From Thinopyrum elongatum (taxonomy: Eukaryota; Streptophyta; Magnoliopsida; Poales; Poaceae): a stretch of 64,000 nucleotides of DNA. Location: positions 729,050,135-729,114,134 of the forward strand of contig CM022298.1 in assembly GCA_011799875.1 (NCBI GenBank). Direction: 5' to 3'. Position numbers and translations under genes: made by a program. A model generated the notes under the pieces. That model made no database searches and had not been told where the DNA came from. It was given only the letters and a program-made list of their open reading frames with translations. Positions 42,769 through 55,697 of the stretch are shown here, in pieces. Each line of letters opens with the position of its first letter. The stretch's first letter is position 1.

Positions 42769-45700
42769 TGTGACGACCCGAGACCGACGCTCCAGATGCC
42801 TTCCATGTACTCCGAGTTTCGTCATGTGATTTGTTTGTTATTGCATTCATCATTCCATCATGTCATCATGCAACCCTTTTTTGAAACTCAGCTAAATAAA
42901 TTGCATAGATCGTTGATCTATTTAAATCGAGGGAATTCACATGGTGATTTATCTTTATAACATATCCTCCCAGTACTTAGGGAGCTACTACAAATATTCC
43001 ATTATTTGGAATTGACCATAACACACTTGCTTTTGAAACTCCTTTCGTCTCTAAATTATTTAAATCCTCCATCTTTCTCCGCTTGCTCCAAATCTAGTTG
43101 TGGAGCTTTGATATTAGGTCAAAGTAGTCACATGCCATTTCAGTTAACTTCAGGTTTATTTGGCCCTCCAAATAAATTCCTTGGCTCCTCTTTTATTTTT
43201 CCGAAATATGGAAAAGAAATTCTTTTCTTTCTTTTGGCCAGCCAAGCAGGCCTCCTGGCCTTTCCCTTCCCACCGAAATGGCCCAAGGCCCCGTCGGCCA
43301 CCTTTACCTAAACCCTAGCCCCTCGCTCAGCCCGATCCCCATTCGCTCGATCCCCTCCTCTCTCTCGATCTCCCGTGCGCCGCCACCCACAGGAGAACCA
43401 CCTCGCGCCCGATCCCCAGCACAACCGCCTCCCCTGTTCGATCCTCGAGCACCGGACCTTGAAGCAGGCAGCCGCCGCGCCTTCTTGCCTCCTCCACGCC
43501 CCTCCGTCGTTCGCCTCCGGTAGCCACGACCTCGCCTTCAACCTCCGCCGCCAAGCACAACCGCCTCCCATCGCCGACCCGCCTCGTCCTTGCGTCTCCG
43601 GCCTCGTCCCGGCCCGCGTCCACAACCACCTTGCTCCGTCGCCCGCTTCCCCTGCGGCCTCGTGTCGTCCCGCTGCCCGAGCCGTCCTCTCCGGCCAACT
43701 CCGAGGCCCCGGCCCGGCGCCCGCGCCAAGCTGCCTTCAGGTCCCGCGTCGCCGTCCAAGACCCCGCCGGCCTCCCTTGCTTCTGTTGCGCGGGAACGAC
43801 GCATCGAGCGCCTGCCTACAGCCAAGCCGCCAAGGCCCTGCTGTGCCGTCCGCCACTCCGTCGACCTGCTGCCTCCTGCCAAGTTCGGGTGGCCCCTGCT
43901 CAAGCCGCCAAGACCGCAGCACCCGACTCCCTTGGTCTCTGGTGACCTCGCCGCGGCCATGGCCAATCGCCCATCGCCGCCTCGATGCAGTATTCTTCCT
44001 CTCGAGCCACCCCTTCATGGTTTCCTCTTTGCCGTGGACCGCCAAGTACCACCGCACCGAGTCTTTTGCCTTGCTTCGTTTTGGATTGAAGACCGAGACG
44101 AGACCGCCAAGATGCACCCTGGTTTCGCCAAGACCTTGTGCCGGGCCCTGTGAACGACTACAGAACCCGAGACCAGGATTTTCGCCAAGTCCCTCGATGA
44201 CCCCCGGACGCCAAGACCGTCAAGATCGACTACATGAGCGTCGAGTACCTTGACGACGGCAGGAGTCCAAAGACCCCAAGTACCACGACAATCAACGCAT
44301 AGTACCACTACCTTTGCCGTGTACATCTACCGTCGCCGAAGACCCATGTAGCACAAACACTAAGTTCCACTACCGTCGCCCCCGAAGACATCGGATGCGT
44401 CAAGTCCCTCTTCGATACGTGTACCACCACTTGCACTACGACCCGTGTACCACTACTTCCCTCAACGAACTTGATCCGTTCCGAAAATGCACGCTTCGAA
44501 GGTATAACCCTGAGACGACGCCCGTAAACGAATGCATGTGTTGTATGAGATGCTCGTGTTTGCATCGTGTCTGAGTTGTCGTTGCACGTTCCTCCTCGTT
44601 TGCCATGCCGTCGACCCATGGGAACCCGGTAACTGGGATCACCCCACCATCTTTTGCATGTTCCGTACATCCACACTTTCTTTTGCACCGACATCTCGAC
44701 GAGTTGTCGGATCATTGGAATGTTGCCATGGCCCCTTTCGTTCTGCCATGGTGACCAAATGCTTCATAACATGCTCATGTCAACATTTTCTTAAAATTGC
44801 ATAAAACTTGCATATGTCATCTGCATCATGTTAACAATATATAAATGGTTAAGATTGTTGTTTGCATTAAAATTGCTATATGACATGTCGGGATTTACCG
44901 GAATTGTTGTTTGTTGTTTTCGGCCTCATTTAAACTTGCCTAGGTAGGTAGTTTAATTATGCTTCACTTCTTGCCATGTTAACCAACATTTAATATTGTT
45001 GAGTACCCAAACGAGAGCGAACTAAATACTTGGATGTGGTGTTTCGTCAATATGCAACTCGTTGCATATTGAGCTCCACTTAATTTGTAGTATTGTTTGT
45101 TGCACTTTGCCATGCCATGTATATTTAAACCGGACATGCATCATACTTGATTGTGCATCATGCCATGTTTATGTGATGGTTGTTTACTATGTTGTTTGCT
45201 TCTTTCCGGTTGTTCCTCTTCTTGATAGTTGCCGGTAACATTGCGATTGTGAGGATTTGTTTGACTACGTTGGTTCGTCTACTTCATGGACTCGATCTTC
45301 TTCCTAGTGGGATTTCAGGCAAGATGACCGTTACTCTGGATACCACTACTATCTTTGCTTTGCTAGTTGTCTCGATGCTATCGCTATGTCGCGCTGCCTA
45401 CCACTTGTTTATCAAGCCTTCCAAATTTCCATGTTAGCCTCTAACCTTTTCCACCTTCCTAGCAAACCGTTGTTTGACTATGTTACCGCTTTGCTCAGCC
45501 CTTCTTATAGCATTGCTAGTTGGAGGTGCAGTTGCAGGTTGTTCCATGTTGGGACATGGATATCATGGATATCTTGGAATATCACAATATCTCTTATTTA
45601 ATTAATGCACATATATACTTGGTAAAGGGTGGAAGGCTCGGCCTTTTGCCTGATGTTTTGTTCCACTCTTGCCACCCTAGTTTCCGTCATACCGGTGTTA

Positions 45701-46950
45701 TGTTCCTTGATTTTACGTTCCTGACACGGTTGGAGTTTATGGGCCCCCCTCGACAGTTCGCTTTGAATAAAACTCTTCTAGCAAGGCCCAACATTGGTTT
45801 TACCATTTGCCTAATAATAACTAAAACTTGCATAGGGACCGGCTAGCACCCGAGAACTCTTAATTAACAACCCCGGGCCAGTGCTCCTCATGAGTGTTGG
45901 TCCGAAACGGGCAGACTGCGGGGCCACCATGGGGCAACTCGAGGACTGGTTTTACTCGTAGGCTGACCTATCCGATCGTGGCCTGAGACAAGATACGCGC
46001 GGCTACTATCAGGGTGTCGGCACGTCGGGAGGTCTTGCTGGTTTTGTTTTACCATTGTCGAAATGTCTTGTGAACCGGGATTCCGAGCTTGATCGGGTTG
46101 TTCCGGGAGGAGGATTTTCCTCCGTTGATCATGAGATCTTGTCGTGGGCTAAGTTGGGACACCCCTGCAGGGTTTAAACTTTCGAAAGCCGTGCCCGCGG
46201 TTATGTGGCAGATGGGAGTTTTTAATATCCAGTTGTAGAGAACTTGACACCAGATCCGAATTAAAATACACCAACCGCGTGTGTAACCATGATTGTCTCT
46301 TTTCGACGAAGTTCGGGAAGAGAACACGGTTGGGTTATGCTTGAACGTATGTAGTTCAGGATCACTTCTTGATCATTACTAGTTTGTGACCGTTTGCGTA
46401 GCTTCTCATCTTATTCTTGTACTTGTAAGTTAGCCACCAAACCATGCTTAGTCGCTTGCTGCAACCTCACCACTTATCCATTCCATACCCATTAAGCTTT
46501 GCTAGTCTTGATACCCATGGTAATGGGATTGCTGAGTCCTCGTGGCTCACAGATTACTACAACAACAGTTGCAGGTACAGGTAATGCGATGATCTGACGC
46601 GAGTGTGATGCTTGCTTGTTTGGAGTTCTTCTTCTGCTTCTTCTTCGATCAAGGGATATAGGTTCTGGGTCGGGAGCCTGGGATTAGCAGGGTGGATGTC
46701 GTTCTTCTTTTTCATTTGATTTCATCCGTAGTCGGATCCTGCTCTTCTGTATGATGATTGATATGTATTGATGTATTGTTGTATTGATGTTGTAGCTTGT
46801 GGCAAGTGTAAGCCTTTATCTTGTATTCTCATCTATTTAGTACATGGTATGTTGTAATGATATCCACCTTGCTATGCGCTCGAAATGCAGTTGTGCCCCA
46901 ATCATGAATTCATCACATGATTGGGATAGAATCGCATCTTGGGCGCTACA
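42769..46950 (+). mobile_element. Very long solo Gypsy LTR (4.18 kb)
   Basis: Starts TGTGACGACCCG and ends GGGCGCTACA, flanked by ATCTC (42764-42768) and ATCTT (46951-46955), a 5-bp duplication with one C/T change. The empty site in the other Copia LTR (TTCAATCTCATTACC, about 53786) confirms the boundaries. There is an AT-rich start, a GC-rich block (43275-44330) and a long AT-rich tail with the palindromic core at 46176-46209. No gag or pol is present, so it is a solo LTR. The 292-codon ORF inside the GC block is not a gene. Confidence 0.9.
46165..46209 (+). other. Conserved LTR core with nested palindromes (second copy)
   Basis: CCCTGCAGGG, then AAACTTTCGAAAGCC and GTGCCCGCGG. Corresponds to 3036-3083 in the LTR at the window start. 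Confidence 0.5.
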
Positions 46951-47840
46951 ATCTTATTACCGGCAAGTCTCTTTACTCGTTCCGTAATGCATCATCCTAC
47001 AACTAACTCATTAGTCACTTTGCTTGCAAGGCTTCTTATGATGTGCATTACCGAGAGGGCCTAGAGATACCTCTCCGATACTCGGAGTGACAAATCCTAA
47101 TCTTGATCTATGCCAACCCAACAAACACCTTTGGAGATACCTGTAGAGCATCTTTATAATCACCCAGTTATGTTGTGACGTTTGATAGCACACGAGGCAT
47201 TCCTCCGGTATCCGGGAGTTGCATAATCTCGTGGTCAGAGGAATATGTATTTGACATGAAGAAAGCAATAGCAATAAAACTGAATGATCATTATGCTAAG
47301 CTAACGGATGGGTCTTGTCCATCACATCATTCTCTAATGATGTGATCCCGTTCATCAAATGACAACACATGTCTATGGTTAGGAAACTTAACCATCTTTG
47401 ATTAACAAGCTAGTCTAGTAGAGGCTTACTAGGGACACGGTGTTTTGTCTATGTATCCACACAGGTATGAAGTTTCTGGTTAATACAATTCTAGCATGAA
47501 TAATAAACATTTATCATGAAATAAGGAAATATAAAATAACAACTTTATTATTGCCTCTAGGGCATATTCCTTAAGTCTCCCACTTGGACTAGAGTCAATA
47601 ATCTAGTTCACATCGCCATGTGATTCAACACCCAAAGTTCACATCGCCATGTGACCAACACCCAAAGGGTTTACTAGAGTCAATAATCTAGTTCACATCG
47701 CCATGTGATTAACACCCAAAGAGTACTAAGGTGTGATCATGTTTTGCTCATGAGAGAAGTTTAGTCAACGGGTCTGCCACATTCAGATCCGTATATATTT
47801 TGCAAATTTCTATGTCTACAAAGCTCTGTATGGAGCTACT

Positions 47841-48434
47841 CTAGCTAATTGCTCCCATGTTCAATACGTATTTAGATTGAGACTTAGAGTCATCTAGATC
47901 AGCGTCAAAGCTTGCATCGACGTAACTCTTTACGACGAACTCTTTATCACCTCCATGACCGAGAAATATTTCCTTAGTCCTCTTTAGGTACCTAAGGATA
48001 ATTTTGACCGCTGTCCAGTGATCCACTCCTGGATCACTATTGTACCCCCTTGCCAAACTCATAGCAAGGCACACAACTGGTCTAGTACACAGCATGGCAT
48101 ACTTTATAGAACGTATGGCTGAGGCATAGGGAATGACTTTCATTCTCTCTCTATCTTCTGCCGTGGTCGGGCTTTGAGTCTTACTCAACTTTACACCTTG
48201 TAATACAGGCAAGAACTCCTTCTTTGACTGATCCATTTTGAAATCTTTCAAAATCTTGTCAAGGTATGTACTCATTGAAAGTCTTATCAAGTGTCTTGAT
48301 CTATCTCTATAGATCTTGATGCCCAATATGTAAGCAGCTTCACCGAGGTCTTTCATTGAAAAATTCTTATTCAAGTATCCTTTTATGCTATCCAGAAATT
48401 CTATATCATTTCCAATCAACAATATGTCATCCAC
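47841..48434 (-). pseudogene. Copia RT-RNase H remnant
   Basis: 197 codons in one frame starting at the VDD of the RT catalytic site (MDDILLIGND). It continues through FSMKDLGEAAYILGIKIYRD and RYLKRTKEIFLGHGGDKE to VDASFDADLDD and ends in a stop before the RNase H STCEAEY block. The region between this and the upstream pol part contains several stops. Confidence 0.85.
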
Positions 48435-48820
48435 ATAATAATATTAGAAATGCTGCAAAGATCCCACTCACTTTCTTGTAAATACAGGCTTCACCGTAAG
48501 TCTGTATAAAACCATATGCTTTGATCACCTCATCAAAGCGTATATTCCAACTCCGAGATGCTTACACCAGTCCATAGATGGATCACTGGAGGTTGCACAT
48601 CTTGTTAGCACCTTTAGGATTGACAAAACCTTCTAGTTGCATCATATACAACTCTTTTTAGAGATATCCATTTAAGGAATGCAGCTTTGACATCCATTTG
48701 CCAGGTTTCATAAAATGTGGCAATTGCTAACAAGATTTGGACGGACTTAAGCATCGCTACGGGTGAGAAAGTCACATCATAGTCAACTCCTTGAACTTGT
48801 CGAAAACCTTTTGCGACAAG

Positions 48821-50428
48821 TCAAGCTTTATAGACAGTAACATTACCATCAGTGTCAGTCTTCTTCTTGAACATCCATTTATTCTCTATGGGTCGCCGAT
48901 CATCGGGCAAATCCACCAAAGTCCACACTTTGTTCTCATACATGGATCCTATCTCAGATTTCATGGCCTCAAGCCATTTATCGGAATCTGGGCTCATCAT
49001 AGCTTCTTCATAGTTCGTAGGTTCGTCATGGTCTAGTAACATGACTTCCAGAACAGGATTACCATACCACTCTGGTGTCGATCGTGTTCTGGTTGACCTA
49101 TGAGGTTCGGTAGTAACTTGATCTGAAGTTTCATGATCATCATCATTAGCTTCCTCTCTAGTTGGTGTAAGCATCACGGGAACGGATTTCTTGGATGAGC
49201 TACTTTCCAAATTGAGAGAAGGTACAATTACCTCATCAAGTTCTACTTTCCTCCCACTCACTTCTTTTAAGAGAAATTCCTTCTCTAGAAAGGTTCCATT
49301 CTTGGCAACAAAGATCTTGCCTTCGGATTTGTTGTAGAAGGTGTACCCAATTGTTTCCTTAGGGTATCCTATGAAGACACACTTCTCCGATTTGGGTTCG
49401 AGCTTATCAGGCTGAAGCCTTTTGACATAAGTGTCGCAACCCCAAATTTTAAGAAACGACAGCTTAGGTTTCTTGCCAAACCATAGTTCATACGGTGTCG
49501 TCTCAACGGATTTAGACGGTGCCCTATTTAACGTGAATGCGGCTGTCTCTAATGCATAACCCCAAAACGATAGTGGTAAATCGGTAAGAGACATCATAGA
49601 TCGCACCATATCTAATAAATTACGGTTACGACGTTCGGACACACCATTACGCTGTGGTGTTCCAGGTGGCATGAGTTGTGAAACTATTCCACATTGTTTT
49701 AAATGAAGGCCAAACTCATAACTCAAATAATCGCCTCTGTGATCAGATCGTAGAAACTTTATTTTCTTGTTACGATGATTCTCCACTTCACTCTGAAATT
49801 CTTTGAACTTTTCAAATGTTTCTGGCTTGTGTTTCATTAAGTAGATATACCCATATCTGCTCAAATCATCTGTGAAGGTCAGAAAATAACGATACCCGCC
49901 GCGAGCCTCAACACTCATCGGATCGCATACATCGGTATGTATTATTTCCAATAAGTCATTGGCTCGCTCCATTGTTCCGGAGAACGGAGTCTTAGTCATC
50001 TTGCCCATGAGGCATGGTTTGCAAGTATCAAATGATTCGTAATCAAGTGGTTCCAAAAATCCATCTGCATGGAGTTTCTTCATGCGTTTTACGCCAATAT
50101 GACCTAAACGGCAGTGCCACAAATATGTTGCACTATCATCATCAACTTTGCATCTTTTGGCATCAATATTATGAATATGTGTATCACTATGATCGAGATT
50201 CAATAAACCATTAACATTGGGTGTATGACCATAGAAGGTTTTATTCATGTAAACAGAATAACAATTATTCTGTCTTAAATGAATAACGTATTGCAATAAA
50301 CATGATCCTATCTTGTTCATGCTCAACGCAAACACCAAATAACATTTATTTAGGTTCAACACTAATCCCGAAAGTATAGGGAGTGTGCGATGATGATCAT
50401 ATAAATCTTGGAACCACTTCCAACACAC
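48821..50428 (-). pseudogene. Copia integrase to RT start, 535-codon remnant
   Basis: Reads from the end of protease (SGLVLNLNKCYLV) through LWHCRLGHIGVKRMKKLH, the integrase core HTDVCDPM, the SDHRGDYL variant of the usual SDRGGEYL, GVSERRNR, to KKTDTDGNVTVYKA. It ends at a TGA where the other copy has CGA (Arg) in KARLVAKGF. The second integrase Asp is retained but the surrounding residues have changed, so activity is doubtful even locally. It also reads through the linker position where the first Copia copy has its TAG. Confidence 0.9.
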
Positions 50429-50582
50429 ATCGTCACTTCACCCTCAACTAGTCTCCATTTATTCTGCAACTCGTGTTTCGAGTTACTAATCTTAGCAACC
50501 GAACAGGTATCAAATACCTAGGGGCTACTACAAGCACTAGTAAGGTACACATCAATAACATGTATATCAAATATACCTTTGT

Positions 50583-51152
50583 TCACTTTGCCATCCTTCT
50601 TATCCGCCAAATATTTGGGATAGTTCTGTTTCCAGTGACCATGTCCTTTGCAGTAGAAGCACTCAGTTTCAGGCTTAGTCCAGCTTTGGGCTTCTTCACG
50701 GGAGTGACAACTTGCTTGCCATTCTTCTTGATGTTCCCTTTCTTTCCCTTGCCCTTTTTCTTGAAACTAGTGGTCTTGTTAACCATCAACACTTGATGCT
50801 CTTTCTTGATTTCTACCTTCGCCGATTTCAGCATCACGAAAATCTCGGGAATCGTTTTCGTCATCCCTTGCATATTATAGTTCATCAGGAAGTTCTAGTA
50901 GCTTAGTGATAGTGACTAGAGAACTATGTCAATCACTATCTTATCTGGAAGATTAACTCCCACTTGATTCAAGAGATTGTAGTACCCAGACATTCTGAGC
51001 ACGTGCTCACAAGCTGAGCTATTCTCCTCCATCTTGTAGGCAAAGTACTTGTCAGAGGTCTCATACCTCTCGACACTGGCATGAGTCTGAAATACCAATT
51101 CCGGCTCTTGGAACATCTCATATGCTCTGTGGCGTTCAAAATGGTTTTTCAA
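50583..51152 (-). pseudogene. Copia Gag remnant
   Basis: Two open pieces (51152-50916 and 50885-50583) align with the Gag of the first copy: MEENSSACEHVLRMSGYYN, then KKEHQVLMVNKTTSFKKKGK. The zinc-knuckle region lies at about 50630 in a degraded state. Frame breaks separate the pieces; the Gag N-terminus (to about 51400) is present but not open. Confidence 0.8.
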
Positions 51153-51429
51153 GTCCCGGTTCTAAGCCGTAAAGCATGGTGCACTAAAATATCAAGTAGT
51201 CATCATATCAAGCTTGTCAAACGTTCATAATGTCTGCATTTGCTCCTGCAATTGGTTTGTCACCTAGCGGTGCATCAAGGACATAATTCTTCTGTGCAGT
51301 AATGAGGATCATCCTCAGATCACGGACCCAGTCCGCATCATTGCTACTATCATCTTTCAACTTAGTTTTCTCTAGGAACATATCAAAAACATAAGGGAGC
51401 TATAACGCGAGCTATTGATCTACAACATA

Positions 51430-52616
51430 ATTTGCAAATACTATCAGGACTAAGTTCATGATAAATTAAAGTTCAATTAATCAAAATTACTTCAGAACTC
51501 CCACTTAGATAGACATCCCTCAAGTCATCTAAATGATACGTGATCCAAATCAACTAAACCATGTCCAATCATCACGTGAGATGGAGTAGTCATCAATGGT
51601 GGACATCTCTACACGTTCGCACTTTCGGTCTCAAGTGTTCCGAGGCCATGTCTGTACATGCTAGGCTCGTCAAGTTTAACCCAAGTATTCCGCATGTGCA
51701 AAACTGTCTTGCACCCGTTGTATGTGAACGTAGAGCCTATCACACCCGATCATCACGTGGTGTCTCAGCACGAAGAACTGTCACAACGGTGCTTACTCAG
51801 GGAGAACACTTATACCTTGAAATTTTAGTTAAGGGATCATCTTATAATGCTACCGTCGTACTAAGCAAAATAAGATGTATAAAGATAAACATCACATGCA
51901 ATCAAAATATGTGACATGATATGGCCATCATCATCTTGTTCTTTTGATCTCAATCTCCAAAGCATCGTCATGATCTCCATTGTCACCGGCTTGACACCTT
52001 GATCTCCATCGTTGCATCATGGTCGTCTCGCCAACTATTGCTTCTACAACTATCGCTACCGCTTAGTGATAAAGTAAAGCAATTACATGACGTTTGCATT
52101 TCATGCAATAAAGCGACAACCATAAGGCTCCTGCCAGTTGCCGATAACTTTTACAAAACATGATCATCTCGTACAATAACGTATATCACATCATGTCTTG
52201 ACCATATCACATCACAACATGCCCTGCAAAAACAAGTTAGACGTCCTCTACTTTGTTGTTGCAAGTTTTACGTGGCTGCTATGGGCTTCTAGCAAGAACC
52301 GTTCTTACCTACGGCACAAAACCACAACGGTGATTTATCAAGTTTTCTGTTTTAACCTTCAACAAGGACCGGCCACAGTCAAATTTGATTCAACTAAAGT
52401 AGGAGAAACAGACGTCCGCCAGCCACCTTTTTGCAAAAGTAGTTGCATGTCTATCGGTGGAACCGGTCTCATGAACGTGGTCATGTAAGGTTGGTCCGGG
52501 CCGCTTCATCCAACAATACCGCCGAATCAAAATAAGACATTGGTGGTAAGCAGTATGACGATCACCACCCATAACTCTTTGTGTTCTACTTGTGCATATC
52601 ATCTACGCATAGACCT
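51430..52616 (-). other. Untranslated leader of the inverted Copia element
   Basis: Inverted counterpart of 13448-14666. No independent gene. Confidence 0.7.
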
Positions 52617-52629
52617 GGCTCTGATGCCA
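52617..52629 (-). other. Primer-binding site of the inverted Copia
   Basis: GGCTCTGATGCCA on the plus strand, i.e. TGGCATCAGAGCC in the sense direction, one base from the LTR. One difference from the first copy. Confidence 0.9.
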
Positions 52630-52630
52630 C

Positions 52631-54337
52631 TATTGGGAAACGTAGCATGCAATTTCAAAAAAATTCCTATGCTCACGCAAGATCTATCTAGGAGATGCAT
52701 AGCAACGAGAGGGGGAGAGTGTGTCTACGTACCCTCGTAGACCGAAAGCAGAAGCGTTTGACAACGCGGTTGATTTAGTCGAACTTCTTCTTGTTCCGAC
52801 CGATCAAGTACCGAACGTACGACACCTCCGAGTTCTACACACGTTCAGCTCGATGACGTCCCTCGAACTCTTGATCCAGCAGAGTGACTTGGAAGTAGAT
52901 GAGTTCCGTCAGCACAACGGCATGGTGACGGTGATGGTGAAATGATCCACGCAGAGCTTCTCCTAAGCACTACGAAGATATAAGACCAAGGGTGTAATCT
53001 GTGGAGGGGGCGCCGCACACGGCTAACAATTGTTGGTGTGTGTTCTAGGTGCCCCCTCCCCACGTATATATAGGTGGGATGGGGAGGGGAACAACCTTGG
53101 GGCACCCCAAGTAGGAGGAATCCTACTTGGGGGCCTAGTCCAATTCGGCCCCCCCTTAACCATATTTTCGAGAGGGGGAAGGAAGGAGGAGAGAGGAGGG
53201 AAGGAAGGGGGAGGCCGAATCCCTCCCCTTCCTTCTCTCTTCCCCTCTTTCCTTCCTCCTCTGGTTCGGCCCATATGGGGGGCACAGCAGCCCTTGCTGG
53301 CTGCTGCGTTTCCCCTCTTGGCCCATTAGGCCCATATCTCTGCCGGGGGAGGGGGGGGGGGTGCCCGAAACCCCTTCCGGTGACCCGATATGTACACGGT
53401 ACCCTCCGGAACACTTCCGGTGTCCGAATACTATCGTCCTATATATATCAATCTTTACCTCTCGACCATTTTGAGACTCCTCGTCATGTCCGTGATCTCA
53501 TCCGGGACTCCGAACAACATTCGGTCACCAAATCACATAACTCATATAATACAAAATCGTCATCAAACGTTAAGCGTGCGGACCCTACGGGTTCGAGAAC
53601 TATGTCGACATGACCGAGACACCTCTCTGGTCAATAACCAATAGTGGAACCTGGATGCTCATATTGGCTCCCACATATTCTACGAAGATCTTTATCGGTC
53701 AAACCGTTATGACAACATACATTATTCCCTTTGTCATCGGTATGTTACTTGCCCGAGATTCGATCGTCGGTATCTTCATAACTAGTTCAATCTCATTACC
53801 GGCAAGTCTCTTTACACGTTCCGTAATGCATCATCTTGCAACTAACTCATTAGTCACTTTGCTTGCAAGGCTTCTTATGATGTGCAGTACCGAGAGGGCC
53901 GAGAGATACCTCTCCGATACTCGGAGTGACAAATCCTAATCTCGATCTATGCCAACCCAACAAACGCCTTTGGAGATACCTGTAGAGAATCTTTATAATC
54001 ACCCAGTTACGTTGTGACATTTGATAGCACACAAGGCATTCCTCCGGTATCCGGGAGTTGCATAATCTCATAGTCAGAGGAATATGTATTTGACATGAAG
54101 AAAGCAATAGCAATAAAACTGAACGATCATTATGCTAAGCTAACGGATGGGTCTTGTCCATCACATCATTCTCTTATGATGTGATCCCGTTCATCAAATG
54201 ACAACACATCTCTATGGTTAGGAAACTTAACCATCTTTGATTAACGAGCTAGTCTAGTAGAGGCTTACTAGGGACGCGGTGTTTTGTCTATGTATCCACA
54301 CATGTATCAGGTTTCTGGTTAATACAATTCTAGCATG
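52631..54337 (-). repeat. Copia 5' LTR (inverted), cut by a CACTA insertion
   Basis: Begins TATTGGGAAACG (canonical TGTTGGG with one G-to-A) and matches 41631-42768 plus 46956 onward. It ends at CTAGCATG|CACTACAAAA. The candidate CACTA TSD is ATG (54335-54337). Confidence 0.9.
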
Positions 54338-54974
54338 CACTACAAAAAAAAGACACATCCGTGACATTTTGGGCCGAACGAATTTTTTTTCTGTCATGCT
54401 TATGGCACTTCTATGACGATAATTATGACAAAACCCAGTATCATCATAGATGTGGTGGGCTCCTAGTTCTGTGACAAAAAATCATGACAGAAAATGGGCT
54501 TTTCGTCCTGGGCGGGCCGGAGACGCACCAGCATGACATTCTTTTGGCCGTCCATGACGGAAAAAATCATGGTACAAGCGAGGGCGAGGAAAATTTCAGG
54601 GAGTTCCCAGTTACGGTCGGTGGTCGGGGCCGAGCGATGCACGGAGGTTTGTGCGTTTCTCTCGTACACGTACGCGCTTGCGTGCGAGGCGTTGCGCTCT
54701 AACGGAACACGAGCGAGGCGTTGGGCTCTAACTGAACCCGAGTGATTGCACTAGCTATGTTACTGAACCCCGATCGATCCCTTGCTGTTAACTGAACACG
54801 AGTGATTCCTTCGCTACTGTTGCTAACTGAAGCCGATCGAAGCTGCCTCTTGATGAACAGTTCCCGGTGGGGGTTGGATGAACTGGATCCCGTGGTAGTA
54901 GAGGCCGTAGCCGCTGGATGAGCAGGACCCCGATCGAGGAGGTGGGGGTGGATGAACAGTAGCCGGTGGAGGGA

Positions 54975-55078
54975 CCCCGTGGAGGGCTGGTTGAACAGGA
55001 CCCCGTGGAGGGCTGGTTGAACAGGACCCCATGCAGGGCTGGTTGAACAGGACCCCGTGGAGGGCTGGATGAACAGTA
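54975..55078. repeat. 26-bp tandem repeat, 4 copies
   Basis: CCCCGTGGAGGGCTGGTTGA plus ACAGGA, four head-to-tail copies with few changes. Looser variants of the GATGAACAGGACCCCG core recur out to about 55610. Confidence 0.85.
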
Positions 55079-55217
55079 GCCGATGGAGGCTGTATGAACA
55101 GGACCCCGTGGGTGAACAGTAGCTGGTGGAGGCGGGAGGAAGTCGACGGTGGATGAACAGTAGCAGGTGGAGGCTGGAGGAAGTCGGCGGTGGATGAACA
55201 GTAGCCCGTGGAGTCCC

Positions 55218-55490
55218 GTTTTGCGGTACGCCACACCCCTCCCGATGAACAGGACCCCGTTTCGACCGTAGGCGCTCCAACGCAAGTCCGTTTCCTCCGT
55301 TTTGCGGTACGCCACACCCCTCCCGATCAACAGGACCCCGTTTCGACCGTAGGAGCTTGAACAGAAGTCCGTTTCCACCGTTTTGCGGTATGCCAGACCC
55401 TTCCCGATGAAGAAGACCCCATTTCAACCGTACGCGGTCGAACAGAAGGCCCGTTTCCTCCGTTCTGCGGTACGCCAGGCCTCGTTTCGG
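55218..55490. repeat. 81-bp tandem repeat, about 3.4 copies
   Basis: Units start GTTTTGCGGTACGCC at 55218, 55299, 55380 and about 55462. The period of 81 is a multiple of three, which keeps long ORFs open on the minus strand without implying a gene. Confidence 0.85.
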
Positions 55491-55697
55491 CTGTTCCGTC
55501 CAAGCCGGTTGGCTCCCGATGAACAGGACGTGTTCCGACCTAGTGGCTTTGCTCCCGATGAACAGGACGCATTCCGACCCAGCCGGTTAGCTGCCGATGA
55601 ACAGGACGACGTCGCTGCCGTCCGTTGCCTCTCCATGTACACGACCCTGGCTGTACGTATGCGCGAGCACATGTTTGAGACCCCGCCCATATGTACA

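Larger units (their letters stand above)
41631..47574 (-). repeat. Copia 3' LTR (inverted), split by a solo LTR
   Basis: Copia LTR sequence at 41631-42768 and 46956-47574, about 1757 bp net. The inner end reads GGCATATTCCTTAA, so the expected TGAAGG start has become TTAAGG. Confidence 0.9.
41631..54337 (-). mobile_element. Second Copia element (same group), inverted and decayed
   Basis: Reverse-orientation relative of the element at 11691-20434. LTR at 41631-47574 (split by a solo Gypsy LTR), internal region 47575-52630, second LTR from 52631, cut at 54337 by a CACTA element. The last 75-80 bases of this LTR are outside the window. Coding regions carry many stops, clearly more than in the first copy, so this insertion is older. 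It lies in the 3' LTR of the Athila-type Gypsy. Confidence 0.9.
54338..55697 (+). mobile_element. CACTA transposon, one terminal part
   Basis: Starts CACTACAAAAAAAAGAC at the point where the Copia LTR breaks. Subterminal sequence has repeated GTGAC/ATGACA/TGACGG motifs in both orientations. It is followed by long GC-rich tandem repeats and then cut at 55697 by a Gypsy LTR. No transposase part is visible before the cut; the rest lies beyond the window. Confidence 0.75.

Noticed and set aside
43375..44253. 292-codon plus-strand ORF, the longest in its region
   Set aside because: Lies inside the GC-rich block of a solo LTR with defined TSD; proline/arginine/alanine-rich and overlapped by equally long ORFs in other frames.
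54699..55427. 242-, 196- and 164-codon minus-strand ORFs with repeated peptide segments
   Set aside because: They stay open because the 81-bp repeat is a multiple of three; all three frames are open and no domain is seen.
54975..55490. Regular repeats that could suggest a CRISPR-like array
   Set aside because: Tandem repeats without unique spacers, in a plant transposon.
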